A DNA stretch of 64,000 bases from Lachnospiraceae bacterium (GTDB taxonomy: Bacteria > Bacillota > Clostridia > Lachnospirales > Lachnospiraceae), in contig JAETRD010000009.1 of the NCBI GenBank assembly GCA_021770345.1, positions 83,772 through 147,771 on the forward strand. The letters run 5' to 3'. The position numbers and the translations under genes are program-made. This document shows positions 41,998 to 52,932 of the stretch, in pieces. Below the pieces are notes generated by a model, which made no database searches, was not told the DNA's origin, and saw only the letters and a list, made by a program, of their open reading frames with translations. The first letter of the stretch is position 1, and each line of letters starts with the position of its first letter.

Positions 41998-43407
41998 CTA
42001 TTTTCCCATGCAGAATTTACTGAATATCTCGTTTACCAGATCATCCTCTACCGCTTCCCCGATAATACTCCCGAGCTCCCCGTAAGCATTCATCAAATCA
42101 ATCGAAAAGAAATCCTCCGGCATACCGTCCGCAATACTTCGCTCCACAAGCTCCAGACTGCGCAGCGCTTCCTGCAGTGCGGACTTGTGGCGGACATTTG
42201 TGATGAAAACCTCGTCATTAAAATCCACTTCCCCCGTAAGAAACATCCTTTTAATCTGTTCTGTCAGCTCCGATATTCCCCTTTGTTCCTTTGCGGAAAC
42301 CGAAACAATTGCCGGAACCCGTTCAAACGATCGATTCAGATAATTTAAGATATCTTCCGCGGTTGTGAGCGTCTTCAAATCCGATTTGTTTAAAAGAATG
42401 ACCGCACTGCGGTTCTTTAGCTGATCAAGAATCTCATAATCATTTTCGTCAAGCCGCGTGGAGGAATCAGCGACATAAATAACCAAATCCGCATCACTCA
42501 GATAGCGCTTTGCCTTCTCCACGCCGATTTTCTCCACGACATCTTCAGTTTCCCGAATACCCGCGGTATCTGTGACATTTAAAATGATACCGTTGAGATT
42601 AACCTGTTCCTCGATCACATCCCTCGTCGTTCCCGCAATCTCCGTGACGATCGCCCGCTCCTCTCCCACCAGCGTGTTGAGCAGCGAAGATTTTCCGGCA
42701 TTTGGTTTTCCCACAATCACTGTGGAAATCCCCTCCTTTAAAATCCGGCCGTTGTCACTGTCAGAGAGCAGCTTTCCGATTCTTGTGACAAGCGCTCTCA
42801 CAATCCCCAAAAGACGCTCTTTGTAGCCCTCGAGACTGATATGCTCCGGATCGTCCAACGCCGACTCGATAAACGCAATCTCATGAAGAATCTCTCCTCT
42901 GATTTCTCCAACCGCCTGCGTCACGGAACCGGAAAGCTGTCTGACTGAGCTTTTTAACGCAAATTCATTTTTTGCGTGAATTACATCGATCACGGATTCC
43001 GCCTGTGACAGATCAATTCTTCCGTTTAAGAATGCCCGCTTCGTAAACTCACCCGGTTCTGCAGGTCTTGCACCGTACTTAATCACCGTCTCTAAAATAC
43101 GCTTCGTCACATAGACGCCTCCATGACAGTCAATCTCCACGGTATCCTCTCTGGTATAGCTTTTTGGTCCTCTCATCAGCAGAACCATCACCTCGTCAAG
43201 AATCTCGTCTCCGTCCGTGATATATCCGTAATGAATCGTGTGCGTAGGCATCTCTGCCAGCTTTTTCCCCGAATCTTTCTGCAGTTTTCCGCCGATACGA
43301 AATATTTTATCCGCGACGGCAACAGCCTCGCTCCCGCTGATTCTCACAATTCCAATTCCCGCATTGCTCATTGCCGTGGCAATCGCTGCAATCGTATCTG
43401 TTTTCAT
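41998..43407 (-). CDS. mnmE: tRNA modification GTPase MnmE
   Basis: Start at 43407 (MKTDTIAAIATAMSNAGIGIVRISG), preceded by GGAGAAGG; 469 aa. The tetrahydrofolate-binding N-domain, then the G domain with G1 VGKPNAGKSSLLN, DTAGIRETEDVVE (G3) and LNKSDL (G4). The C-terminus ends in FCMGK, matching the C-[ILM]-GK motif with its catalytic Cys. Works with MnmG. Operon position after jag is canonical. Confidence 0.97.
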   Translation of the reverse strand: MKTDTIAAIATAMSNAGIGIVRISGSEAVAVADKIFRIGGKLQKDSGKKLAEMPTHTIHYGYITDGDEILDEVMVLLMRGPKSYTREDTVEIDCHGGVYVTKRILETVIKYGARPAEPGEFTKRAFLNGRIDLSQAESVIDVIHAKNEFALKSSVRQLSGSVTQAVGEIRGEILHEIAFIESALDDPEHISLEGYKERLLGIVRALVTRIGKLLSDSDNGRILKEGISTVIVGKPNAGKSSLLNTLVGEERAIVTEIAGTTRDVIEEQVNLNGIILNVTDTAGIRETEDVVEKIGVEKAKRYLSDADLVIYVADSSTRLDENDYEILDQLKNRSAVILLNKSDLKTLTTAEDILNYLNRSFERVPAIVSVSAKEQRGISELTEQIKRMFLTGEVDFNDEVFITNVRHKSALQEALRSLELVERSIADGMPEDFFSIDLMNAYGELGSIIGEAVEDDLVNEIFSKFCMGK

Positions 43408-43507
43408 AATCCTTCTCCAAACAACGAACAACGCGCTTTTTGCGCAGTTTTTATGTTTAAAATGGGCATCCAAAGCTTATCACGCTTCCGGACGCCCATT
43501 TTTTAAC

Positions 43508-44131
43508 TTATTTCTTTAAAGTGACAACAACATATCTGTATGGTTCTTCGCCCTCGCTGTGTGTCGTTACGAATTTGTCATTCTGCAGAGCGGAATGAAT
43601 TACCCTTCTCTCAAACGGATTCATCGGTTCGAGTGAAACGGAATGCTTCGTTCTCTTTACCTTATAGGCAATATTCTTCGCAAGATTCTCAAGGGTTTCT
43701 TTTCTCCGCTTGCGGTAATCCTCCGTGTCAATCTTAACTTTCAGATATTCCTCCGAAGTCTTGTTAACTGCAAGGTTCGTGAGATACTGCAGAGAGTCAA
43801 GTGTCTGCCCTCTCTTTCCGATCAGTACCCCCATATCCGGGCCCTTTAATTCCACATTAATCGTCTTGCTGTCCGCTTCCTTCTCAATCAGAATCTCAAC
43901 CTGAAGATCCATCGCATCAAATACCTTTGTCAGAAACTCGCGAATATTATCCTCGGAATCATTCTTCTTGCGGGCCTTTATAATCGCATCCCTCTTTCCT
44001 ATTCCAAGAAAACCGGAGCTTCCCTCTTCCACCACCTCATACTCAATCTTATCATGGGTTGTCCCTAACTTGATGACTGCCTCCGTGAGAGCCTCATCCA
44101 CTGTCTTTGCTGAAATTTCAATAAATTCCAT
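43508..44131 (-). CDS. khpB: RNA-binding protein KhpB (Jag/SpoIIIJ-associated)
   Basis: A 207-aa protein. Jag_N at 1-50 (MEFIEISAKTVDEALTEAVIKLG, SSGFLGIGKRDAIIKA), KH domain around 80-150 with GPDMGVLIGKRGQTLDSLQYL, and R3H domain at the end (NPFERRVIHSALQNDKFVTTHSEGEEPYRYVVV). KhpA/KhpB act in RNA regulation of cell elongation in other Firmicutes. Located between yidC and mnmE as usual. Confidence 0.95.
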   Translation of the reverse strand: MEFIEISAKTVDEALTEAVIKLGTTHDKIEYEVVEEGSSGFLGIGKRDAIIKARKKNDSEDNIREFLTKVFDAMDLQVEILIEKEADSKTINVELKGPDMGVLIGKRGQTLDSLQYLTNLAVNKTSEEYLKVKIDTEDYRKRRKETLENLAKNIAYKVKRTKHSVSLEPMNPFERRVIHSALQNDKFVTTHSEGEEPYRYVVVTLKK

Positions 44132-44151
44132 ACGAAACCCCTCCTGAATAT

Positions 44152-45435
44152 TTATTTTTTGTTATTTCTCTCATTAAACTCACGCACCATATTGGCCTTC
44201 GCAGTCATACTTCCCGCCTTCGCGTTCGCCTTGAACTCATTGGCTTTCTCAAGCTCCGCTTCCTTCTCCGCAGTACTGAGCTGATGCCTGTTTGCATCCA
44301 CCATCTGTCTCGTATTCATCCTGGCCGCATTCTTGATCTGGTTCTCAGATATCCCCATCTTCTCGCGCTTTTTCTTTGCCTTCTCCTGATTCTTCCGAAT
44401 GATATCCTCGAGGTCAATCTTCTCGAAATGCTTGTTTAAGAAGAACTGCTGAACCACGCGCACCAGCGCACTGACAATCCAGTAAAAACCGAGACCGACC
44501 GGAACCGTAAAACAGATAAACAGCGAAAACAACGGCATCATCCGGTTCATCATCTTCATCTGCTGTGCCATCGCGTCATTCTGATCATTCCCGCCGGAAG
44601 CCTGCGGCATTAGTTTAATGTTCAACATCTGCGTCAGGTAAGAAACAACCGGAATCATCAGCGCTCCGAATATCATCAGAAAATTCTTATCTGCAAAACT
44701 CGTCGTGATAATATTCCAGGGCGTGTCCGAAATATTAAACACAAAAAAGCTGTTGATATCGGAAATCACCTCGTAGGACGAATCAATCGTAGCCGTCAGC
44801 GCCGGGAAAGCCTCCCTTAAGCTGTCCCAGCCGGTTGTATTAAGTTTGTTAAGAACATCCACCGTATAATTTGTGAGCACATCCGCATCCGTCACGGTAA
44901 AGTCCACAGTCGGGAACGTAGCAATCCGCAGATCTGTCACAAGCGTCGTCATCTTATCCGCAAAACCTTCGGTCTTCATGATCCCTTCTACAAGCGGCAG
45001 AAACGCGCCTTTCACGCTTGTAATATAAGCCGGGACATTCATAAATACGCGATACAGCGCAAAGAACAGCGGCATCTGAATCAGCATCTGCGCGCAGCTT
45101 CCCATCATGGAGACGCCGTATTTCTCGTAGACGGCCTGCGTCTCCTCATTCATGGCCATCATCGACGCCTGATCCTTCTTGTCCTTATATTTCTTATTGA
45201 TGGCCTGCAGCTCCGGCTGCATCTTCTGAGAAAGCTTTGAAAACTTCTGCTGTTTATAGGTCAGCGGGAACATACAGCTATATACAAGAATCGTAAAAAT
45301 AAAGATAGATAAACTGACATTCTCGATGCCGATCATTTCCATCAGAGAATATACACCGTTCATTACCCATCCAAGTACTTTTGCAATCGGTCCGAGAATG
45401 GAACCGTCATATGCGGTTAATAACAATTCTGACAC
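44152..45435 (-). CDS. yidC: Membrane protein insertase YidC/OxaA
   Basis: A 427-aa protein read from GTG at 45435, with GGAGG 8 nt upstream. Five transmembrane helices fit the Gram-positive type: LSIFIFTILVYSCMFPLTYKQQKFSKLSQKMQPELQAINKKY is the conserved TM1 and coiled-coil region. A ~120-residue insertion lies between TM2 and the later TMs (TTLVTDLRIATFPTVDF...SDTPWNII). The end (RKNQEKAKKKREKMGI, Ala-rich tail) is basic, as expected for ribosome contact. No lipobox is visible at the N-terminus. Confidence 0.95.
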   Translation of the reverse strand: MSELLLTAYDGSILGPIAKVLGWVMNGVYSLMEMIGIENVSLSIFIFTILVYSCMFPLTYKQQKFSKLSQKMQPELQAINKKYKDKKDQASMMAMNEETQAVYEKYGVSMMGSCAQMLIQMPLFFALYRVFMNVPAYITSVKGAFLPLVEGIMKTEGFADKMTTLVTDLRIATFPTVDFTVTDADVLTNYTVDVLNKLNTTGWDSLREAFPALTATIDSSYEVISDINSFFVFNISDTPWNIITTSFADKNFLMIFGALMIPVVSYLTQMLNIKLMPQASGGNDQNDAMAQQMKMMNRMMPLFSLFICFTVPVGLGFYWIVSALVRVVQQFFLNKHFEKIDLEDIIRKNQEKAKKKREKMGISENQIKNAARMNTRQMVDANRHQLSTAEKEAELEKANEFKANAKAGSMTAKANMVREFNERNNKK

Positions 45436-45449
45436 CTAACATACCTCCA

Positions 45450-45659
45450 CTATGGAACTGGATCATATCCACCTTTTGAAAAAGGATTGCATCTCATAAT
45501 TCTCCACAATGCCAGACCCCCGCCCTTTATCGCGCCATACTTTTCCACGGCTTGCAGCCCGTAAAGTGAACATGTCGGACAGTATGGACATTTGGTCGTC
45601 TTCATCGGAGAAAGATATTTTCTATAAAATTTAATCATAGCAATTAAAATATTTTTCAA
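45450..45659 (-). CDS. yidD: Membrane protein insertion efficiency factor YidD
   Basis: A 69-aa protein from TTG at 45659: IAMIKFYRKYLSPMKTTKCPYCPTCSLYGLQAVEKYGAIKGGGLALWRIMRCNPFSKGGYDPVP. The pattern 'YR..LSP....C.Y.PTCS.Y...A...G...G......R..RC.P....G.DPVP' is diagnostic. Between rnpA and yidC as in most bacteria. Confidence 0.96.
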   Translation of the reverse strand: MKNILIAMIKFYRKYLSPMKTTKCPYCPTCSLYGLQAVEKYGAIKGGGLALWRIMRCNPFSKGGYDPVP

Positions 45660-45677
45660 AATAATTCCATCTTCTTT

Positions 45678-46013
45678 TTAATGAATGATTTTGTGAAGAC
45701 CTCCAAGATGCAGCAGCGCACTCTCCACCTCACGATACGAAATGTGCGCAGCCGTTGCTCTTGCGATGACTACAATGTCTAAACCACTATTAAACATGTC
45801 CTCATGTAGTCTGTAACTCTCCCGGATTAACCGGGTTAAATGATGTCTTATAACACTATTTCCTACTTTTTTGCTTACCGATATCCCCAAACGGTTCGTC
45901 TCTGTCTGATTCGGAAGAATATACATCACAAGATACTTATTCGCATAAGATTTTCCCCTGCGGTATACGTTCTGGAAATCACGGTTTTTCTTTAATGATT
46001 CTGAAAAATGCAT
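45678..46013 (-). CDS. rnpA: Ribonuclease P protein component
   Basis: A 111-aa protein: FSESLKKNRDFQNVYRRGKSYANKYLVMYI, RLGISVSKKVGNSVIRHHLTRLIRESYR (RNR-type signature) and DIVVIARATAAHISYREVESALLHL. Binds RNase P RNA for tRNA 5' maturation. Lies 95 bp after rpmH, with a hairpin in between that may lower its expression relative to L34. Confidence 0.96.
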   Translation of the reverse strand: MHFSESLKKNRDFQNVYRRGKSYANKYLVMYILPNQTETNRLGISVSKKVGNSVIRHHLTRLIRESYRLHEDMFNSGLDIVVIARATAAHISYREVESALLHLGGLHKIIH

Positions 46014-46090
46014 CTAATCCATCTATGGATTTTCCATAAGTCCTTTCTATGGATTTCCGGACATTGCCAAATGGCCTATAAAGAAGAAAA

Positions 46091-46109
46091 GACCACATAA
46101 GATGTGGCC
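46091..46109 (-). terminator. Hairpin between rpmH and rnpA
   Basis: Minus strand GGCCACAT CTT ATGTGGTC followed by TTTTCTTCTTT, directly after the rpmH stop. Likely a partial terminator that sets the ratio of L34 to RnpA. Confidence 0.75.
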
Positions 46110-46243
46110 TAAGCTGACAATTTCTTTCTACCTTTTAATCTTCTTGCAGCCAATACTTTTCTTCCGCCTGCTGTGCTCATTCTGCTTCTAAATCCATGAA
46201 CTTTGGCTCTCTGTCTCTTTTTTGGTTGGAATGTCATCTTCAT
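46109..46243 (-). CDS. rpmH: 50S ribosomal protein L34
   Basis: 44 aa, starting [18 protein letters not shown] and ending LKGRKKLSA; the family pattern '[16 protein letters not shown]' is complete. Start at 46243 has AGGAGGTG 8 nt upstream; an ATG two codons in would be too far. First gene of the leftward origin-proximal operon. Confidence 0.98.
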   Translation of the reverse strand: MKMTFQPKKRQRAKVHGFRSRMSTAGGRKVLAARRLKGRKKLSA

Positions 46244-46283
46244 ATCGCATTCACCTCCTCTACGTTAGAAAACATCATTCTTG

Positions 46284-46311
46284 ATTATAACAGAAAAAGT
46301 GCTTAAGTCAA
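46284..46311 (-). promoter_or_regulatory. rpmH promoter
   Basis: Minus strand TTGACT (46311-46306), 16-bp spacer, TATAAT (46289-46284), about 35 bp ahead of the rpmH ribosome site. Confidence 0.85.
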
Positions 46312-46439
46312 GCCTATTTTATACACTTTTCCGGACGCCGGATTTTGTATTTCCACATATTTCCCACAAACAGATTTTTATACCACTATATATATAAGGA
46401 AGAAACTCCTTCTGTCTATATATTGTTATCACTGTTTAA

Positions 46440-46610
46440 ACTCTGTCCACAAATAAATTCTCGTTATCTTTGTGGATAACTTTGCGAAAAATATCGATTT
46501 TTATAAGTTATCCCCGAAAAGTGGATAACTTGTGGATAATCTATGGATAAGGACAGGATAACCGCCGGATAACCAATCGCAAGCCTCATATTAGCCCAAA
46601 TCCGCGTTTT
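46440..46610. other. Origin of replication, DnaA-box cluster
   Basis: Perfect DnaA boxes TGTGGATAA at 46471-46479 and 46531-46539; near matches AGTGGATAA (46520-46528), TATGGATAA (46542-46550) and TTATCCCCG (46507-46515), and further GGATAAC repeats to about 46575. The cluster lies between divergent rpmH and dnaA, with an AT-rich stretch at 46370-46440. The strand switch of all genes here confirms the origin. A second region between dnaA and dnaN may complete a bipartite origin. Confidence 0.9.
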
Positions 46611-46650
46611 CTATAAGCGCCTTATCCCCCATACCATGCCAAATTAATGA

Positions 46651-46679
46651 TTGATATACGCTTTAAAATAGTGTAAACT
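46651..46679 (+). promoter_or_regulatory. dnaA promoter
   Basis: TTGATA (46651-46656), 17-bp spacer, TAAACT (46674-46679), about 48 bp upstream of dnaA. A TTATCCCCC sequence just upstream (46623-46631) could allow DnaA autoregulation. Confidence 0.65.
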
Positions 46680-46727
46680 AGAAATGTGTAGTATTTTTTA
46701 AGAAATCGTAGAAATCGGAGTGTTGGA

Positions 46728-48083
46728 ATGGACTTAATTTTAGAGAAGTGGGATGAAATCCTCAATACCGTAAAAACGGAACACGACATCAGCGATATTT
46801 CCTTTGATACCTGGATTCGTCCTCTGGAAATATATGGTGTCGAGAACAATACATTATACATTCTCGTTCCTTCCGAACAGATGACCTTAAGTTACATTTC
46901 CAAAAAATACTATCTTCCTCTCAAGGTAGCAATTGCCGAAATCACCGGAAACGAGTACGAGATTCGATTTATACTTCCAGAGCAGGCAAGAAGTATCGGC
47001 GCCGCAAGCTCCAGAGCAAAAAAGGCAGCTTTCATGGCGGGAAAAGAAAAGACAAATCTGAATTCCAATTATACATTCGATACTTTTGTCGTGGGCAACA
47101 ACAATCGGTTTGCCCACTCTGCATCCCTCGCCGTGGCGGAATCTCCCGGCGATACCTACAACCCTCTTTATATCTACGGGGGGCCGGGACTCGGCAAGAC
47201 GCATCTGATGCATTCCATCGGTCATTTTATACTCGAAAATAACCCGAATGCAAACATCATCTACGTCACTTCCGAGGAATTTACCAACGAAGTCATCGAA
47301 TCCATCCGAAGCGGTAATGCAGCATCCATGAACAAATTCCGTGAAAAATACCGGACCATCGACGTGCTCATGGTTGACGACGTACAGTTTATAATAGGAA
47401 AGGAAAGCACACAGGAAGAATTTTTCCACACGTTTAACGCGCTTCACTCCGCCGGCAAGCAGATTATTCTGACTTCAGACAAGCCGCCAAAGGAGATGGA
47501 AACTTTAGAAGAGCGTATCCGCTCCCGATTTGAATGGGGACTTCTCGCGGATATCGGCACGCCGGACTATGAAACGCGTATGGCGATTCTTCGCAAAAAG
47601 GTTGAGACCGATGAAATCGTACTCCGCGATGAAGTGCTTGAATATATTGCCAACAATATCAAGTCAAACATCCGTGAGCTCGAGGGAGCTTTAAACAAGC
47701 TTCTGGCTTACTCGAATCTCGAAAAGACCGAGATTACGATGGAGATCGCCATCAAAGAGCTTCAAAATATCATCACTCCGGACAAACCAAAGGAAATCAC
47801 CCCGCAGCTTATCATCGAGGTCGTATCCGAACATTTTCAGATTTCCATCGACCAGATGATTTCAAAAAACCGGAGCAGCCAGATCGCAAGGCCAAGGCAG
47901 ATCGCGATGTATCTGTGCAAAAATATGACGGATACCTCTCTCGATTCCATCGGATCTCTGCTGGGCGGACGTGATCACTCAACGATCATACACGGCATCA
48001 ACAAAATAGACGAAGAATATGCATCCAACGAAACCACAAGAGGTCTCATTGACACCATAAAGAAAAAAATCAACCCGAACTAA
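46728..48083 (+). CDS. dnaA: Chromosomal replication initiator DnaA
   Basis: A 451-aa protein. Domain I at the N-terminus (WDEILNTVKTEHDISDISFDTWI), a short linker, then AAA+ with Walker A YGGPGLGKTHLMHSIGH, Walker B VLMVDDVQFI, and domain IV (QIARPRQIAMYLCKNMTDTSLDSIGSLLGGRDHSTIIHGINKI), the DnaA-box-binding signature. Full length. It opens the rightward replication operon. Confidence 0.98.
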   Translation: MDLILEKWDEILNTVKTEHDISDISFDTWIRPLEIYGVENNTLYILVPSEQMTLSYISKKYYLPLKVAIAEITGNEYEIRFILPEQARSIGAASSRAKKAAFMAGKEKTNLNSNYTFDTFVVGNNNRFAHSASLAVAESPGDTYNPLYIYGGPGLGKTHLMHSIGHFILENNPNANIIYVTSEEFTNEVIESIRSGNAASMNKFREKYRTIDVLMVDDVQFIIGKESTQEEFFHTFNALHSAGKQIILTSDKPPKEMETLEERIRSRFEWGLLADIGTPDYETRMAILRKKVETDEIVLRDEVLEYIANNIKSNIRELEGALNKLLAYSNLEKTEITMEIAIKELQNIITPDKPKEITPQLIIEVVSEHFQISIDQMISKNRSSQIARPRQIAMYLCKNMTDTSLDSIGSLLGGRDHSTIIHGINKIDEEYASNETTRGLIDTIKKKINPN

Positions 48084-48409
48084 CTGTCAACATTCTCTTG
48101 TTGATATCTGTTTCGCAGGATGTTTATGAACCCGGATAACCTTACTTATGTAAACTTTATTTATTTTTTATCCTGACAGCCGGTTTACATTTGTTCACAT
48201 TTTTTCCGGCCTTCATCCTCATGATATTCACAGCATTTCAGGTTTCGTTAAAACCCGAAACCCTCAATCTGAGAAAGTTTCAGAGGTTATTCACTTATGA
48301 ACAGCCCCTATGAAGAATACTTTTAATATTTTTTATTTATTGTCTTTATGGCATGCACTCTGATTTATGCACAGAGGCATTCCGTTTACAGGAAGGAGTT
48401 AGAAACAAT
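48084..48409. other. dnaA-dnaN intergenic region
   Basis: About 325 bp without a gene. It holds degenerate DnaA-like sites (CGGATAACC near 48134, GGTTATTCACT near 48285), an AT-rich tract (48145-48172) that could serve as unwinding region, and a hairpin GGTTTCG/CGAAACC around 48241-48262 followed by CTGA/TCAG at about 48271-48285. The dnaN ribosome site GGAAGGAG lies at its end. Confidence 0.5.
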
Positions 48410-49522
48410 ATGAAATTAATCTGTTCCAAATCAAATTTACTGCACGGCGTCAACATTGTATTAAAAGCGGTTCCCACAAGGACGACGATGGCAATTCTCG
48501 AGTGTATCCTGATTGATGCATCCACCAATGAGATCAAATTGACTGCAAATGATATGGAATTAGGGATTGAGACGAAAATCGAAGGAGAAATCGCAGAGAG
48601 AGGCATCATTGCACTCGATGCCAAGATTTTTTCCGAGATTGTGCGCAAGCTTCCCGACAATGATGTCGTGATTGAGACGGACAGCTCCTTCAAGACGACC
48701 ATTACCTGTGAAAAAGCAAAGTTTAATATCGTGGGAAAATCCGGTGACGATTTTTCCTACATTCCTTATATCGAGAGAAATGAAGTGATACACATCTCCC
48801 AGTTCACATTAAAAGAAGTGATCCGCCAGACAATATTCTCCATTTCGGACAATGACAGCAACAAACTGATGACCGGTGAGCTTTTTGAGATTGAAGAAAA
48901 CCGCCTGAAAGTGGTTTCCTTAGACGGACACCGCATCTCCATCCGCAATATTGAATTAAAAAATCAGTATGACCACAAGAAAGTGGTCGTTCCGGGCAAG
49001 ACACTGCAGGAAGTCAGCAAAATTTTACCCGGAAGCGTCGAGGAGGAAGTGCAGATTTTCCTGACGGACAACCACATTGTATTTGAGTTTGATCATACTA
49101 CAGTGGTTTCGAGACTGATTGAGGGCGAGTATTTCAGGATCGAACAGATGCTCTCTTCCGATTACGAGACAAAAATTAAAATCAACAAGCGTGAATTGCT
49201 CGACTGTATCGACCGCGCGACACTTTTGGTAAAAGAGGGCGACAAGAAGCCGATCATCATGAATATCACCGACGGAAATATGGAGTTAAAGATTAATTCG
49301 TTTATCGGTTCGATGAATGAGGATATCGACATCGCAAAAGAAGGAAAAGATATTATGATCGGCTTCAATCCGAAGTTTTTTATCGATGCGCTGCGTGTCA
49401 TTGACGAGGAGGACGTGATCCTCTATATGGTGAATCCGAAAGCGCCCTGTTTTATCAAAGACGATGAGGGAAAATTCATTTACCTGATTCTCCCGGTAAA
49501 CTTTAATGCGGCAACCGTCTGA
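48410..49522 (+). CDS. dnaN: DNA polymerase III sliding clamp (beta subunit)
   Basis: Start at 48410 (MKLICSKSNLLHGVNIVLKAV), with GGAAGGAG upstream; 370 aa. Three clamp domains: TRTTMAILECILIDA, FSISDNDSNKLMTGELFEIEENRLKVVSLDGHRISIRNI and a C-terminus FNPKFFIDALRVIDEEDVILYMVNPKAPCFIKDDEGKFIYLILPV, ending with the usual 'ILPV' area. The 19 extra upstream codons in the open frame are not family-like. Confidence 0.97.
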   Translation: MKLICSKSNLLHGVNIVLKAVPTRTTMAILECILIDASTNEIKLTANDMELGIETKIEGEIAERGIIALDAKIFSEIVRKLPDNDVVIETDSSFKTTITCEKAKFNIVGKSGDDFSYIPYIERNEVIHISQFTLKEVIRQTIFSISDNDSNKLMTGELFEIEENRLKVVSLDGHRISIRNIELKNQYDHKKVVVPGKTLQEVSKILPGSVEEEVQIFLTDNHIVFEFDHTTVVSRLIEGEYFRIEQMLSSDYETKIKINKRELLDCIDRATLLVKEGDKKPIIMNITDGNMELKINSFIGSMNEDIDIAKEGKDIMIGFNPKFFIDALRVIDEEDVILYMVNPKAPCFIKDDEGKFIYLILPVNFNAATV

Positions 49523-49566
49523 CGATTCCTGGAAGGGAGCGGGAAAGTTTTCTTCCGGAGTTAAAA

Positions 49567-49592
49567 GCCGCCTGCGGCGGCAGAATGAGAGG
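49567..49592 (+). repeat. GC-rich hairpin leader, copy 1
   Basis: GCCGCCTGCGGCGGC hairpin followed by AGAATGAGAGG, immediately upstream of yaaA. The same 26-bp element with one difference (C to T in the loop) precedes the fumarate hydratase beta gene at 60726-60751. Confidence 0.8.
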
Positions 49593-49596
49593 GAAA

Positions 49597-49808
49597 ATGA
49601 CAGAAATTCATATCAGAGAAGAGGATGAATTTATCAAGCTGGGACAGGCCTTAAAAAAGGCAGGACTGGTAGATTCCGGCGTGGAGGCAAAAGAGGTGAT
49701 CCTTGACGGCCTTGTGAAAGTGAATGGCGAGGTCGAGCAGCAGAGGGGCAAAAAACTTCACGGCGGAGACGTTATTTGCTATAACGGAGAAACGGTGAAA
49801 GTAATCAA

Positions 49809-49812
<4 letters not shown>
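49597..49812 (+). CDS. yaaA: S4-domain RNA-binding protein YaaA
   Basis: Start taken at 49597 (MTEIHIREEDEFIKLGQALKKAGL), using GAGAGG as ribosome site; an ATG 4 codons upstream overlaps that site. 71 aa. S4 core: FIKLGQALKKAGLVDSGVEAKEVILDGLVKVNGEVEQQRGKKLHGGDVI. Found between dnaN and recF in many Firmicutes; thought to bind rRNA. Stop overlaps recF start as ATGA. Confidence 0.93.
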
Positions 49813-52864
<3,052 letters not shown>

Positions 52865-52932
52865 GTTTATCCGCGGCATACCGTGTGGGACGGGGAGAAA
52901 CGGATCAGCTTTCAAGTTGGAGGATTAGTTGA